Part shown: piece by piece, positions 6,032 to 11,925 of the stretch | Position numbering within the stretch: position 1 is the stretch's first letter | How the letters are laid out: each line of letters opens with the position of its first letter | Origin: JAPLHV01 sp964464245 | GTDB taxonomy: Bacteria > Caldisericota > JANLFM01 | NCBI GenBank assembly: GCA_964464245.1 | Contig: CAYXFH010000004.1 | Span: 1 to 11,925 of the forward strand | Direction: 5' to 3' | Length of the DNA: 11,925 bases | Made by a program: the position numbers and the translations under genes | Notes under the pieces: model-generated | What the model was told of the DNA's origin: nothing | Seen by the model: the letters and a program-made list of their open reading frames with translations, nothing else | The model's database searches: none

Positions 6032-6040
6032 TGATGATCA

Positions 6041-7738
6041 TTGCGTACATGGCAGAAAGTGGTAGTTGTTGTCTTGGTCCTTGCGCTGGCGGGAGGCGCC
6101 GCTTATTGGTTCTGGATCCGTCCGCGCTTGACCAGCCAGACCACTCAAGGACAGACCACCCTGGTGGCAGTGAAGAAGGGGACCATCAGCCAATCCACCT
6201 CGCTCTCCGGCACAGTCGCCCTGAAGGATCAGGTCAATGTCCCGGCCAAAGCTTCGGGGCAGGTGGCCTCAATTGCCGTTAAAGTGGGTCAGACGGTAGA
6301 GGCTGGAGATGAGCTGCTGCGCTTGGACTTGAGCAGCATGGATACGGAGATCGAGATGGCCCGCCTCTCCTTGGAGACCGCCCAATTGAAACTCCAGGAA
6401 CTCCAGGAACTGCAGGAACCTCCCTCAGATAGCGACCTGGCCAGCGTGCGCTTCTCTTTGGAAAAAGCCAAGACCGACCTGGTGCAAGCCGAAGCCAGCC
6501 GCCAACGGGGAATCGAATCAGCGGCTCTCTCCCTGGAGAACGCTCAAAGGGCCGTGGAGAACTCGGAACGATCCGTAGAGCGGGCCAAGGCGGGCCTTCA
6601 ATCAGCCCTTGACAGCGTGGAGCTGAGCACAACGAGCGCGGAGATGGCCCTGCAAAACGCCCAAACCTCGGTGGACAATGCCCAGCAAGATTTGGATGAA
6701 GTGATGGATGCAGCCAGCAAGAAAACCGCCGAGCGCAACCTGGCCTCAGCAGAGCAACAACTGGAAGCGCAGAAACTTAGCTATCAACAATCCCTCCAGT
6801 CGATCCAAAGCAAGGTGGACAGCGCCGAGCAGGCCGTCATCGATGCCGAGCAAGCTGTAGTCGATGCGGAGAAATCGCTGGAAGCGCGCCAGCTCTCCAA
6901 CCAGGACTCCCTCGCTTCCGCCGACAACCAGGTGCGCAGCGCCCAGGTTTCCATCCAGCAAGCCCAGCTCCAATTGGATCAGGCGATGGTAGTTCCTTCA
7001 ACGCTCTCCATCGAGCTGCAGCAAAAATCCATTGAACAGTCTCAACTGAGCCTCCAGAAACTGCTCGACCAGCAAGCGGAAGCGGTCCTCAAGGCGCCTA
7101 TCGCCGGCGTCGTCAGCGCCGTCAATGCTGTGGTGGGTAACTCCCTCTCAACGAGCGGCGCAGCCGTGGTCTTGGTTGGCGCCGACTCCTTGGAGATCGT
7201 GGCCAGCGTCCCCGAGGTAAACGTAGCTGAACTGCGCGCCGGGATGACCGCTATCGTCACTTGTGACGCCCTGTCGGGTCAGAAAATCACTGCCACCCTC
7301 TCCTCGCTGAGCCCCTTCGCCACCTCGTCGCAAGGGGTGGTCAACTACCAGGCCAACTTCACCACCTCTGGCACAACCGCAAAGCAGTTGCGCCAAGGAA
7401 TGACGGTGGAAGTAGCGGTCATCACCGCCCAAGCGGAGAACGTCTTGGTTGTTCCTCGTTCTGCCATACAGACGGTAGGGAATCGCAACCTGGTTTTGGT
7501 CCAGACCCCCTCCGGCGCCATGCCGACGATGATCCAGTTGGGGATCCAAGATGTGGACATGGCTGAAGTGAAGAGCGGCTTGAAGGAAAACGACCAGGTC
7601 GCCGTTACCTTCTCCGCTTCTTCTACTTCTGTCGCCAGCAGCAGTGAAAGACCTCTCGGAGCCGGCATGATGCTAGAGCTGCCCGGCGTCGGGGGAAACG
7701 GACCCCCACCGGGCCAAGGCGGAAGAGGCGGCGATTAA
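6041..7738 (+). CDS. Membrane-fusion (periplasmic-adaptor-type) subunit of an ABC exporter, YknX/MacA-like
   Basis: This 565-residue protein should be the adaptor that joins the permease encoded two genes downstream. A single N-terminal membrane anchor spans about residues 6-26 (KVVVVVLVLALAGGAAYWFW). The first half of a lipoyl-like domain is at about 66-97 (VNVPAKASGQVASIAVKVGQ). A very long Gln/Ser/Ala-rich coiled coil runs about 101-345 with recurring AEQAV, SLENAQ and SVDNAQ patterns. The second lipoyl half is at about 349-385 (VLKAPIAGVVSAVNAVVGNS), followed by beta-barrel and membrane-proximal domains (VEVAVITAQAENVLVVPRSA). A Gly/Pro-rich tail closes it (GVGGNGPPPGQGGRGGD). It is much longer than typical MacA-type adaptors of 370-400 residues, mainly through the coiled coil. 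The start is TTG. The stop overlaps the ATPase start by 1 nt, implying translational coupling. The substrate is unknown. Confidence 0.88.
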   Translation: MRTWQKVVVVVLVLALAGGAAYWFWIRPRLTSQTTQGQTTLVAVKKGTISQSTSLSGTVALKDQVNVPAKASGQVASIAVKVGQTVEAGDELLRLDLSSMDTEIEMARLSLETAQLKLQELQELQEPPSDSDLASVRFSLEKAKTDLVQAEASRQRGIESAALSLENAQRAVENSERSVERAKAGLQSALDSVELSTTSAEMALQNAQTSVDNAQQDLDEVMDAASKKTAERNLASAEQQLEAQKLSYQQSLQSIQSKVDSAEQAVIDAEQAVVDAEKSLEARQLSNQDSLASADNQVRSAQVSIQQAQLQLDQAMVVPSTLSIELQQKSIEQSQLSLQKLLDQQAEAVLKAPIAGVVSAVNAVVGNSLSTSGAAVVLVGADSLEIVASVPEVNVAELRAGMTAIVTCDALSGQKITATLSSLSPFATSSQGVVNYQANFTTSGTTAKQLRQGMTVEVAVITAQAENVLVVPRSAIQTVGNRNLVLVQTPSGAMPTMIQLGIQDVDMAEVKSGLKENDQVAVTFSASSTSVASSSERPLGAGMMLELPGVGGNGPPPGQGGRGGD

Positions 7739-8490
7739 TGAGTACGGTCATCGAAACCCGCCAGCTCGTCAAGAAGTACAAGTTGGGCGCAGCCACCGAA
7801 GTGTCCGCCCTGCGGGGAATTGATCTTCAAGTCGAGGAAGGTGAGTTTGTCGCCATTATGGGCCCCTCCGGCTCGGGGAAGTCCACCCTGATGAACATCA
7901 TCGGCTGCTTGGATGTTCCAACCTCCGGAACCTATCGCTTGAGCGGATCCGAAGTCAGCAGAATGAGCTCGAACCAACTGGCTGACCTGCGCGCCGGCAA
8001 GATCGGCTTCATCTTCCAGAGCTTCAACCTGCTTCCCCGCACCACCGCCCTGGAGAATGTGGAGCTTCCTCTCAACTACCAGGGTGTGCCAAATTCCCGC
8101 AAACGGGCCGAAGAAGCGTTGGCTTGGGTGGGGCTGTCCGATCGCCTGCACCACCGTCCCAATGAGCTCTCCATCGGCCAGCAGCAGCGCGTGGCCATCG
8201 CCCGGGCCTTGGTCACCCACCCCTCCCTGATCCTTGCTGACGAGCCCACCGGCAACCTGGATACCCGCTCCTCAGAGGAGATCATGTCCCTCTTGCAGAC
8301 CGTCCATCGTCAGGGGGGGACGCTGGTCCTAATCACCCACGAGATGGAGATCGGGCAACATGCCCAGCGCATCGTCCGCCTGCGCGACGGCCTTCTGGTT
8401 TCAGACGAGTCAGTGGCCGATCCTCTCGATTCCAGGAAACCGGTGACTGCGCCAACCTTCCAGGAGCAACCCCATGTCGCTGTGGCGTAG
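7738..8490 (+). CDS. ABC transporter ATPase, MacB/LolD/YknY type
   Basis: This 250-residue nucleotide-binding protein should power the adjacent permease by ATP hydrolysis on the cytoplasmic face. All key motifs are visible: Walker A GPSGSGKST (42-50), Q-loop Gln94 (FIFQSFNLLP), signature LSIGQQQRVAIARA (144-157), Walker B LILADEP with catalytic Glu169, D-loop NLDT and H-loop His201 (LITHE). The signature has Ile where LSGGQ has its first Gly; the residues around it are otherwise canonical. The last 25 or so residues (PLDSRKPVTAPTFQEQPHVA) extend past the usual fold and look flexible. The ATG overlaps the upstream stop (TAATG). The 3' end overlaps the permease gene by 17 nt. The ATPase and permease are separate genes, as in Bacillus YknYZ, not fused as in proteobacterial MacB. 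Confidence 0.95.
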   Translation: MSTVIETRQLVKKYKLGAATEVSALRGIDLQVEEGEFVAIMGPSGSGKSTLMNIIGCLDVPTSGTYRLSGSEVSRMSSNQLADLRAGKIGFIFQSFNLLPRTTALENVELPLNYQGVPNSRKRAEEALAWVGLSDRLHHRPNELSIGQQQRVAIARALVTHPSLILADEPTGNLDTRSSEEIMSLLQTVHRQGGTLVLITHEMEIGQHAQRIVRLRDGLLVSDESVADPLDSRKPVTAPTFQEQPHVAVA

Positions 8491-9694
8491 CGTGCAGATG
8501 GCCTGGCGGGCCCTCTCCCACAACAAGGGTCGCGCCTTCCTAACCATGCTGGGAGTGATCATCGGCGTCAGCGCGGTGATCATGATGCTGTCCATCGGCG
8601 CAGGCACCCAGCTCTCGGTTACCAGCCGCATCGAAGGGCTGGGGACCAACCTCCTGATGGTCTCGCCCAGCCGAATCCGAGAGGGCAATATCGCCACCGG
8701 GAACGCTTCAGGAAGCCTAACCATAGCGGACGCCGACGCCCTTCGCGAAGTCGCCAACGTCGCCATGTCCGTCCCAGTGACCAGCCGTGGCTGCCAACTG
8801 ATCGCCGGCAGCCTCAACACCAACTCCCAGGTGATCGGCACTACGGTCGACTATCCAGCTACCTTGAATGCGAGCGTGGAACAGGGGATCTTCTTCAACC
8901 AGAACGAGATCGATCGTTGGGATAAAGTGATCGTCTTGGGCCCGACTGTGGCTGAGACGCTCTTCCCGGAAGGGAGCGCACTGGGAAAAACGGTGCAGGT
9001 GGTAAGCAACCAGACCAAGGGTTTCTTCCGCGTCATCGGCGTACTGGCCTCTAAAGGGGGATCGGGCTTCAACAACCAGGATGACCAAGCCATCATCCCG
9101 ATTACCACCGCGCAAAAACTGATCTTCGGAAGCAAGACCCTCAGCGGCATCGACCTCCAAGTCGCCTCATCGGACCAAATGGACCAAGTCACCACCCTGG
9201 CCACCGACACACTGCGGCGGCGGCACAATATCGCCACCGGCAAGACCAGCGACTTCACCATCCTCAACCAGGAAGAGATGCTGGGCACCCTCAGCGATGT
9301 GATCGGAACGTTCACCACCCTTCTGGCCGGGATCGCCGGCATCTCCCTCTTGGTGGGCGGGATCGGCATCATGAACATCATGCTCGTCTCAGTCAGCGAG
9401 CGCACCCGCGAGATCGGGCTGCGCAAGGCCATCGGCGCCCGTTCCTCCACCATCACCACCCAGTTCCTGGTGGAAGCGATCATGTTGTCAGTGGTAGGCG
9501 GCGCGCTCGGCATTGTCCTTGGTTATGTGGGGTCTACATTGATCGGATGGTTGGGAGGGTTGACCACTTTGGTGGACACCAATTCGGTCTTGCTGGGCTT
9601 CATCTTTTCCCTCGCGGTGGGAGTCTTCTTCGGCTACTACCCCGCTCGGCGGGCGGCCGGCTTGAATCCAATCGACGCCCTGCGCTACGAATAA
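8474..9694 (+). CDS. ABC transporter permease, MacB/FtsX-like (YknZ type)
   Basis: This 406-residue membrane protein has the four-helix MacB layout. TM1 spans about 20-42 (FLTMLGVIIGVSAVIMMLSI). A large extracytoplasmic domain of about 230 residues follows (MacB_PCD-like; note GLGTNLLMVSPSR and FRVIGVLASKGGSGF). The C-terminal FtsX domain has three helices, near 280-305, 335-360 and 373-395. The family hallmark SERTREIGLRKAIGARSSTI follows TM2, and the end YPARRAAGLNPIDALRYE is typical. With the ATPase (homodimer) and adaptor it should form a mechanotransmission-type exporter rather than a classical substrate channel. The ATG at 8474 has AGGAG 7 nt upstream, inside the ATPase gene. The stop lies 21 nt before the stalk-protein gene, which implies cotranscription. 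The substrate is not readable. Confidence 0.95.
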   Translation: MSLWRSVQMAWRALSHNKGRAFLTMLGVIIGVSAVIMMLSIGAGTQLSVTSRIEGLGTNLLMVSPSRIREGNIATGNASGSLTIADADALREVANVAMSVPVTSRGCQLIAGSLNTNSQVIGTTVDYPATLNASVEQGIFFNQNEIDRWDKVIVLGPTVAETLFPEGSALGKTVQVVSNQTKGFFRVIGVLASKGGSGFNNQDDQAIIPITTAQKLIFGSKTLSGIDLQVASSDQMDQVTTLATDTLRRRHNIATGKTSDFTILNQEEMLGTLSDVIGTFTTLLAGIAGISLLVGGIGIMNIMLVSVSERTREIGLRKAIGARSSTITTQFLVEAIMLSVVGGALGIVLGYVGSTLIGWLGGLTTLVDTNSVLLGFIFSLAVGVFFGYYPARRAAGLNPIDALRYE

Positions 9695-9715
9695 GGCGCA
9701 AAGGAGAAAGAACAA

Positions 9716-11695
9716 ATGCAGAAAAAAATCTTCACCTGGATCCTGGTCGTGGGAATTGTGCTCGGCTTGGGCGCCTCCGCCGCAGCCAGCACGGGCAGCC
9801 AGCAGATCGAGGTTCAATACCGGGACATCTCCATCGTGGTGGATGGGAAGACCGTAGCCACAGAGGTGGAGCCCTTCCTCTACCAGGACCGCACCTTCGT
9901 CCCCCTGCGAGCAGTAGCCGAAGCCCTGGGCAAATCAGTGACGTGGGACCAAGAGAAAGGCCAAGTGATCATCGGGACGGCGCCCTCCGAACTCACTACC
10001 ATTACCGCGACCAGTACAACCGGCAACGAGGACTCAACCGACTGGCTGTCCATCACTGCGAATAGTTCCTCTTTCCTGGCTGTGAGCTCGGGAGGAACCT
10101 TGTTGCGTTCCAGCGACGGCGAGGACTGGAAGTCCTCCACCATCCCGGGAGGAAACCGCCTTCGCGCAGTGACCTCGACCTCAACCCCGAACCTTTTCGT
10201 GGTCGTGGGAGAGAACGGCGTCTGTTGGACCTCCCCGGACGGCAACAACTGGACCGGGAGAGAGACTGGAACCCAGAGCAACCTGAACGGGGTCGCCTAT
10301 GGCGGCGGCCTGTGGCTGATTGTTGGGGACGGCGGGCTGATCCTCACTTCGCCCGATGGGATCGCTTGGACTCTCCAGACCAGCGGCATGAAAACGCGCT
10401 TGCTGGGCGCCGCCTACGGGTCAAACAGCTTTGCGACAAAAACCTACCTGGTCGTCGGGGAAGACGGCGCCTTGTTGACCTCTCCGGAAGGGATCCAGTG
10501 GACTGCCCGCTCCTCCGGAACCACCCAAGACCTGCGGGCAGCCGCTTTTCGGGAGAGAATCCCGTCCAGCTCCTTCCTGGCGATGGGCAATAGTGGAACC
10601 CTGCTCACCTCCGTAGACAGCGTCACCTGGCAAGTCTTGTCCTCCAATACCACCGAGAACCTGGTCACTCTCGTCAACAGTGAAGATCTTTTGATGGCCT
10701 TGGGCCAAGGAGGAACCGTCCTGAGCTCCTCGGACGGGAAACGCTGGAGATCCGGCGGCGCCCTTCCCCCCGGGGTTTTTCATGGACTGGCCTTCGCCAA
10801 TGATCTCTGGGTGGTCGTTGGAGAGAACGGCATTCGGGCCACTTCCTCGGACGGGGCGGAATGGAATGTGCAAAGCGTGGGGCAAGACCTCTACGCCATT
10901 GCCTGGGATGAAAGCCATCGCACCTTGGTAGGAGACAACGGAACCATTCTCTTTTGTGAAGACGGCCTCACCTGGACAGCCCAAAAGTCAGGCAGTTTGG
11001 CTTTCTTGCGCAGCGTAGTTTGGGGGCCAGATCTCGCCGTGGCTGTAGGCGCTTCCGGAACAGCCCTAACCTCTTCTGATGGACAGCGTTGGAATACGGT
11101 CAGCGTGACCACTTCTGCTTTTCTACGAAGCGTCGCCTACGGCAATGATCTCTTCGTGATGGTGGGGGATGGAGGCCTGATCATTACTTCTCCCGATGGA
11201 GAGACCTGGACCACTGGCGCCTCCCCCACCCAACTAGGCTTTCGCGCTATCGCCTATGCCAATGGGATTTTCCTGGCGGTTGGCGAGGAAGGGATCGTTC
11301 TGACCTCCCCCGACGGGGAGACCTGGGTCAAGTCCAGCGCCTTGATCACCACTACTTTACGAACAGTGGCCTGGAATGGCTCCTCCTGGCTGGCTGCCGG
11401 GGACGGCGGGGTCATTCTCAGCTCGCCGGACGGGATCGAATGGGTTGCGCAAAGCTCCGGGACAACAGTCAACCTTTCCAGCATAGCTAGCGCGAATGGC
11501 CTCTCTTTAGCTGTCGGCAAGGGCGGCGCCTTCCTCCGTTCCTCTGACGGGGCGACCTGGCAGGCCGTCTCCAGCGGAACCAGCGAGGACCTGCTGGCAG
11601 TGGCCCGCGTCGATACATCCTGGATCGCGCTGGGGAAGAACGGCCTCACCCTCGCCTCCGAAGATGGAATAAGCTGGCTGCCAACCTCCCCGTAG
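9716..11695 (+). CDS. Exported stalk-domain protein with 14 propeller-type repeats
   Basis: This is a 659-residue secreted or surface protein. A signal peptide covers residues 1 to about 24 (MQKKIFTWILVVGIVLGLGA, then SAAAS). Residues 30-90 form a copper-amine-oxidase-N-like stalk domain (ISIVVDGKTVATEVEPFLYQ, DRTFVPLRAVAEALGKSVTW), a cell-wall-associated module common in Clostridia. A short Thr/Ser linker leads to 14 repeats of about 39 residues filling 110-659. Each follows LRxVAYGxxxFLxVGxxGxI and then LTSPDGxxWxxxxSGT, and I count 14 S-x-D-G-x-x-W-type endings. This resembles YCF48/BNR-like beta-propeller blades, but the Asp-box is one residue shorter than the classical SxDxGxTW. One repeat has CEDGLTW and one SVDSVTW. 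AAAGGAG precedes the ATG. It is the last gene of the exporter operon, so it may be exported by, or work with, the complex. Enzymatic activity is not evident. Confidence 0.9.
   Translation: MQKKIFTWILVVGIVLGLGASAAASTGSQQIEVQYRDISIVVDGKTVATEVEPFLYQDRTFVPLRAVAEALGKSVTWDQEKGQVIIGTAPSELTTITATSTTGNEDSTDWLSITANSSSFLAVSSGGTLLRSSDGEDWKSSTIPGGNRLRAVTSTSTPNLFVVVGENGVCWTSPDGNNWTGRETGTQSNLNGVAYGGGLWLIVGDGGLILTSPDGIAWTLQTSGMKTRLLGAAYGSNSFATKTYLVVGEDGALLTSPEGIQWTARSSGTTQDLRAAAFRERIPSSSFLAMGNSGTLLTSVDSVTWQVLSSNTTENLVTLVNSEDLLMALGQGGTVLSSSDGKRWRSGGALPPGVFHGLAFANDLWVVVGENGIRATSSDGAEWNVQSVGQDLYAIAWDESHRTLVGDNGTILFCEDGLTWTAQKSGSLAFLRSVVWGPDLAVAVGASGTALTSSDGQRWNTVSVTTSAFLRSVAYGNDLFVMVGDGGLIITSPDGETWTTGASPTQLGFRAIAYANGIFLAVGEEGIVLTSPDGETWVKSSALITTTLRTVAWNGSSWLAAGDGGVILSSPDGIEWVAQSSGTTVNLSSIASANGLSLAVGKGGAFLRSSDGATWQAVSSGTSEDLLAVARVDTSWIALGKNGLTLASEDGISWLPTSP
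10043..11692 (+). repeat. Coding region of 14 tandem protein repeats (about 117 bp each)
   Basis: Fourteen units of about 39 codons run from near residue 110 to the end of the stalk-domain protein. The units are clearly related in protein (VGxxGxxLTSxDGxxW) but differ in DNA sequence, so the array is old and not a recent slippage expansion. Units 4 and 5 are a few residues longer than the rest (inserts SNSFATKTY and RERIPSSS). Confidence 0.85.
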
Positions 11696-11711
11696 CGCTT
11701 ACACTTTCAAA

Positions 11712-11755
11712 GGAAATGAGAAGGGGCTGCATTTTACCAGCCCCTTCTCATTTCC
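11712..11755. terminator. Strong hairpin between convergent genes, likely bidirectional terminator
   Basis: GGAAATGAGAAGGGGCTG (11712-11729) pairs perfectly over 18 bp with CAGCCCCTTCTCATTTCC (11738-11755) across an 8-nt loop. It lies 16 nt beyond the operon's last stop codon. No T-run follows; the only T-rich bases are in the stem base itself. The position between convergent genes supports a terminator or mRNA-end-stabilising role. Confidence 0.7.
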
Positions 11756-11769
11756 GCACCGGCTTACCT

Positions 11770-11813
11770 GGCTGGCTTTAGGCCAGCCTGAACTGACCGG
11801 AGGTCTTTAGACC
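11770..11813. repeat. Two small hairpins with TTTAG-type loops
   Basis: GGCTGGC-tttag-GCCAGCC (11770-11788) and GGTC-ttta-GACC (11802-11813) follow one another between the large hairpin and the convergent gene. They resemble the short palindrome class in the other spacers (arms around a TTTCA or TTTAG centre). Confidence 0.6.
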
Positions 11814-11829
11814 ACGCCCGGAGCCGCTT

Positions 11830-11925
11830 CTATCGGGAAATCCCCTCGCTTACTAAACGCTCGATCCGTTGGTCCAGCTCATCCCCAACCCGGCGAAAAA
11901 CGGCCAGCCTCTCTGCCTCGCTGCC
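11830..11925 (-). CDS. C-terminal end of a gene, possibly arsenate reductase / low-molecular-weight phosphatase-like (cut by window edge)
   Basis: On the minus strand the last 31 codons before a TAG (11832-11830) are in an open frame from the window edge and read GSEAERLAVFRRVGDELDQR followed by IERLVSEGISR. The pattern FRRVxDEL..RI..L resembles the C-terminal helix of thioredoxin-coupled arsenate reductases and related low-molecular-weight phosphatases (for example FQRVRDEIGNRL in Bacillus ArsC). The catalytic part lies outside the window, so the function is only a suggestion. The gene converges on the exporter operon with the hairpin cluster in between. Confidence 0.6.
   Translation of the reverse strand, partial: GSEAERLAVFRRVGDELDQRIERLVSEGISR

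Larger units (their letters stand above)
5639..6040. other. 402-bp spacer with repeat unit 2 and the leader of the exporter operon
   Basis: Positions 5641-5879 are a second MITE-like repeat unit. Positions 5880-6040 should hold the promoter of the exporter operon. A perfect TTGACA (5920-5925) is present, but the nearest -10-like string, TTAGAT (5935-5940), is only 9 nt away, so no promoter is called. The frame 5821-6282 runs through repeat and into the next gene in the wrong frame and is rejected. Confidence 0.65.

Noticed and set aside
5821..6282. 153-residue frame overlapping the membrane-fusion gene
   Set aside because: It begins inside repeat unit 2 and is out of frame with the clear adaptor protein.
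8851..9513. 220-residue minus-strand frame inside the permease gene
   Set aside because: It is antisense to a well-supported MacB/FtsX-type permease and is a by-product of its codon use.

Overview
The window looks like chromosomal DNA of a Gram-positive-type bacterium, most likely a member of the Clostridia in the broad sense. Three things point there: strong AGGAGG-type ribosome binding sites, a protein with a copper-amine-oxidase-N-like 'stalk' domain, and a split membrane-fusion / ATPase / permease exporter of the Bacillus YknXYZ type. A heliobacterial or peptococcal host is a guess from general impression. The sequence is mostly moderately GC-rich, with AT-richer stretches around 1-670 and 1916-2060.

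Left part (1-4076), mostly single genes separated by long spacers. A truncated secreted-protein gene runs off the left edge (minus strand). A 402-bp spacer follows, then a minus-strand HAD-superfamily phosphatase lipoprotein. A 769-bp spacer filled with repeats leads to a small plus-strand GNAT acetyltransferase with a TTG start. That gene converges on a minus-strand exported protein of unknown family.

Middle part (4077-6040). A RadC-family protein with an unusual N-terminal extension sits between two repeat-packed spacers. The spacers at 2050-2610, 4187-4513 and 5641-5879 belong to one dispersed, modular, non-coding repeat family. It is rich in palindromes, occurs in both orientations, and two of its units are bounded by imperfect inverted ends, as in a MITE.

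Right part (6041-11695), an apparent four-gene operon. It encodes a membrane-fusion protein with a very long coiled coil, a MacB/LolD-type ATPase (1-nt stop/start overlap), a MacB/FtsX-type permease (17-nt overlap), and, 21 nt further on, a 659-residue exported protein. The last protein carries one stalk domain and 14 repeats of about 39 residues ending in a shortened Asp-box-like motif. The first three gene products should form an envelope ABC export or mechanotransmission complex; the fourth is a candidate surface or cell-wall partner or cargo. A strong 18-bp hairpin lies beyond it, between the operon and a convergent minus-strand gene cut by the right edge. That gene's C-terminus resembles thioredoxin-type arsenate reductase / low-molecular-weight phosphatase tails.

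The most notable points are the exporter plus 14-repeat stalk protein and the composite repeat family. No RNA genes, CRISPR array, transposase or phage genes were recognised.
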